A DNA stretch of 5,371 nt from an uncultured Bacteroidales bacterium (GTDB lineage Bacteria > Bacteroidota > Bacteroidia > Bacteroidales > P3). The stretch covers positions 1-5,371 of the forward strand of contig CAMURW010000123.1 of NCBI GenBank assembly GCA_947097635.1, given 5' to 3'. Positions 5,252 through 5,371 of this stretch are shown in pieces. A program made the translations under genes and the position numbers. Under the pieces are notes generated by a model. That model was given only the letters and a program-made list of their open reading frames with translations, was not told the DNA's origin and searched no databases. Numbering within the stretch: the first letter of the stretch is position 1; each line of letters starts with the position of its first letter.

Positions 5252-5371
5252 ATGGCTGAAATAAAACCCGCCGAGGTATCGGCGATATTAAAAAGACAGC
5301 TTGCCGATGTCAATCTTGACGTAGCTCTTGAAGAAGTCGGCACAGTGCTGTCCGTGGGCGATGGCATTGCA
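5252..5371 (+). CDS. atpA: F-type ATP synthase subunit alpha, N-terminal part (runs off window)
   Basis: The first 40 codons are visible, from the ATG at 5252 to the window end. MAEIKPAEVSAILKRQL is the N-terminal helix of alpha, which contacts subunit delta, and FEEVGTVL-like VGTVLSVGDGIA is the start of the beta-barrel crown domain, matching the family pattern VG-x-V-x-x-V-x-DGIA. Alpha forms the non-catalytic nucleotide sites of the alpha3-beta3 head; its Walker motifs lie beyond this window. It begins 15 bp after atpH and belongs to the same transcript. Usual full length is about 500-530 residues. Confidence 0.95.
   Translation, partial: MAEIKPAEVSAILKRQLADVNLDVALEEVGTVLSVGDGIA

Overview
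The window looks like chromosomal DNA from a Bacteroidota bacterium, most likely Bacteroidales and Prevotella-like. Three things support this. The F-type ATPase c, b, delta and alpha proteins and the exonuclease VII large subunit have sequences typical of that phylum. The genes lack Shine-Dalgarno sites and have A/T-rich leaders. A clear Bacteroidota-type -7 promoter element (TATCTTTG) stands in front of the ATPase genes. The genus is inference. Coding DNA is of moderate GC content, while the 3493-3781 intergenic region is strongly A/T rich.

Left part (1-2239, + strand): the 3' part of xseA, the complete xseB, and a membrane-anchored or secreted protein of unknown function that starts immediately after xseB. 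That protein is built from three copies of a domain of about 86 residues. XseA and XseB form exonuclease VII, a single-strand DNA nuclease. The third gene looks co-transcribed, but nothing in its sequence suggests a nuclease role.

Middle (2275-3492, - strand): a complete PLP-dependent C-S lyase of the MalY/PatB family. It converges on the repeat protein, with a small inverted repeat in the 35-bp gap, and diverges from the ATPase genes.

Right part (3493-5371, + strand): a 289-bp A/T-rich intergenic region with the promoter and leader, followed by atpE (c), atpF (b), atpH (delta) and the first 40 codons of atpA (alpha). These encode parts of the rotary ATP synthase: the c-ring, the peripheral stalk and the start of the catalytic head. 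The cluster opens at atpE, with no atpB (subunit a) directly upstream. A hairpin followed by a T-run lies between atpE and atpF and could reduce transcription beyond atpE, matching the high copy number of subunit c.

I see no phage, IS element, CRISPR array, tRNA, rRNA or defence system here. The items most worth a second look are the triple-repeat protein, the layout of the atp cluster, and the hairpin plus duplicated sequence after atpE.
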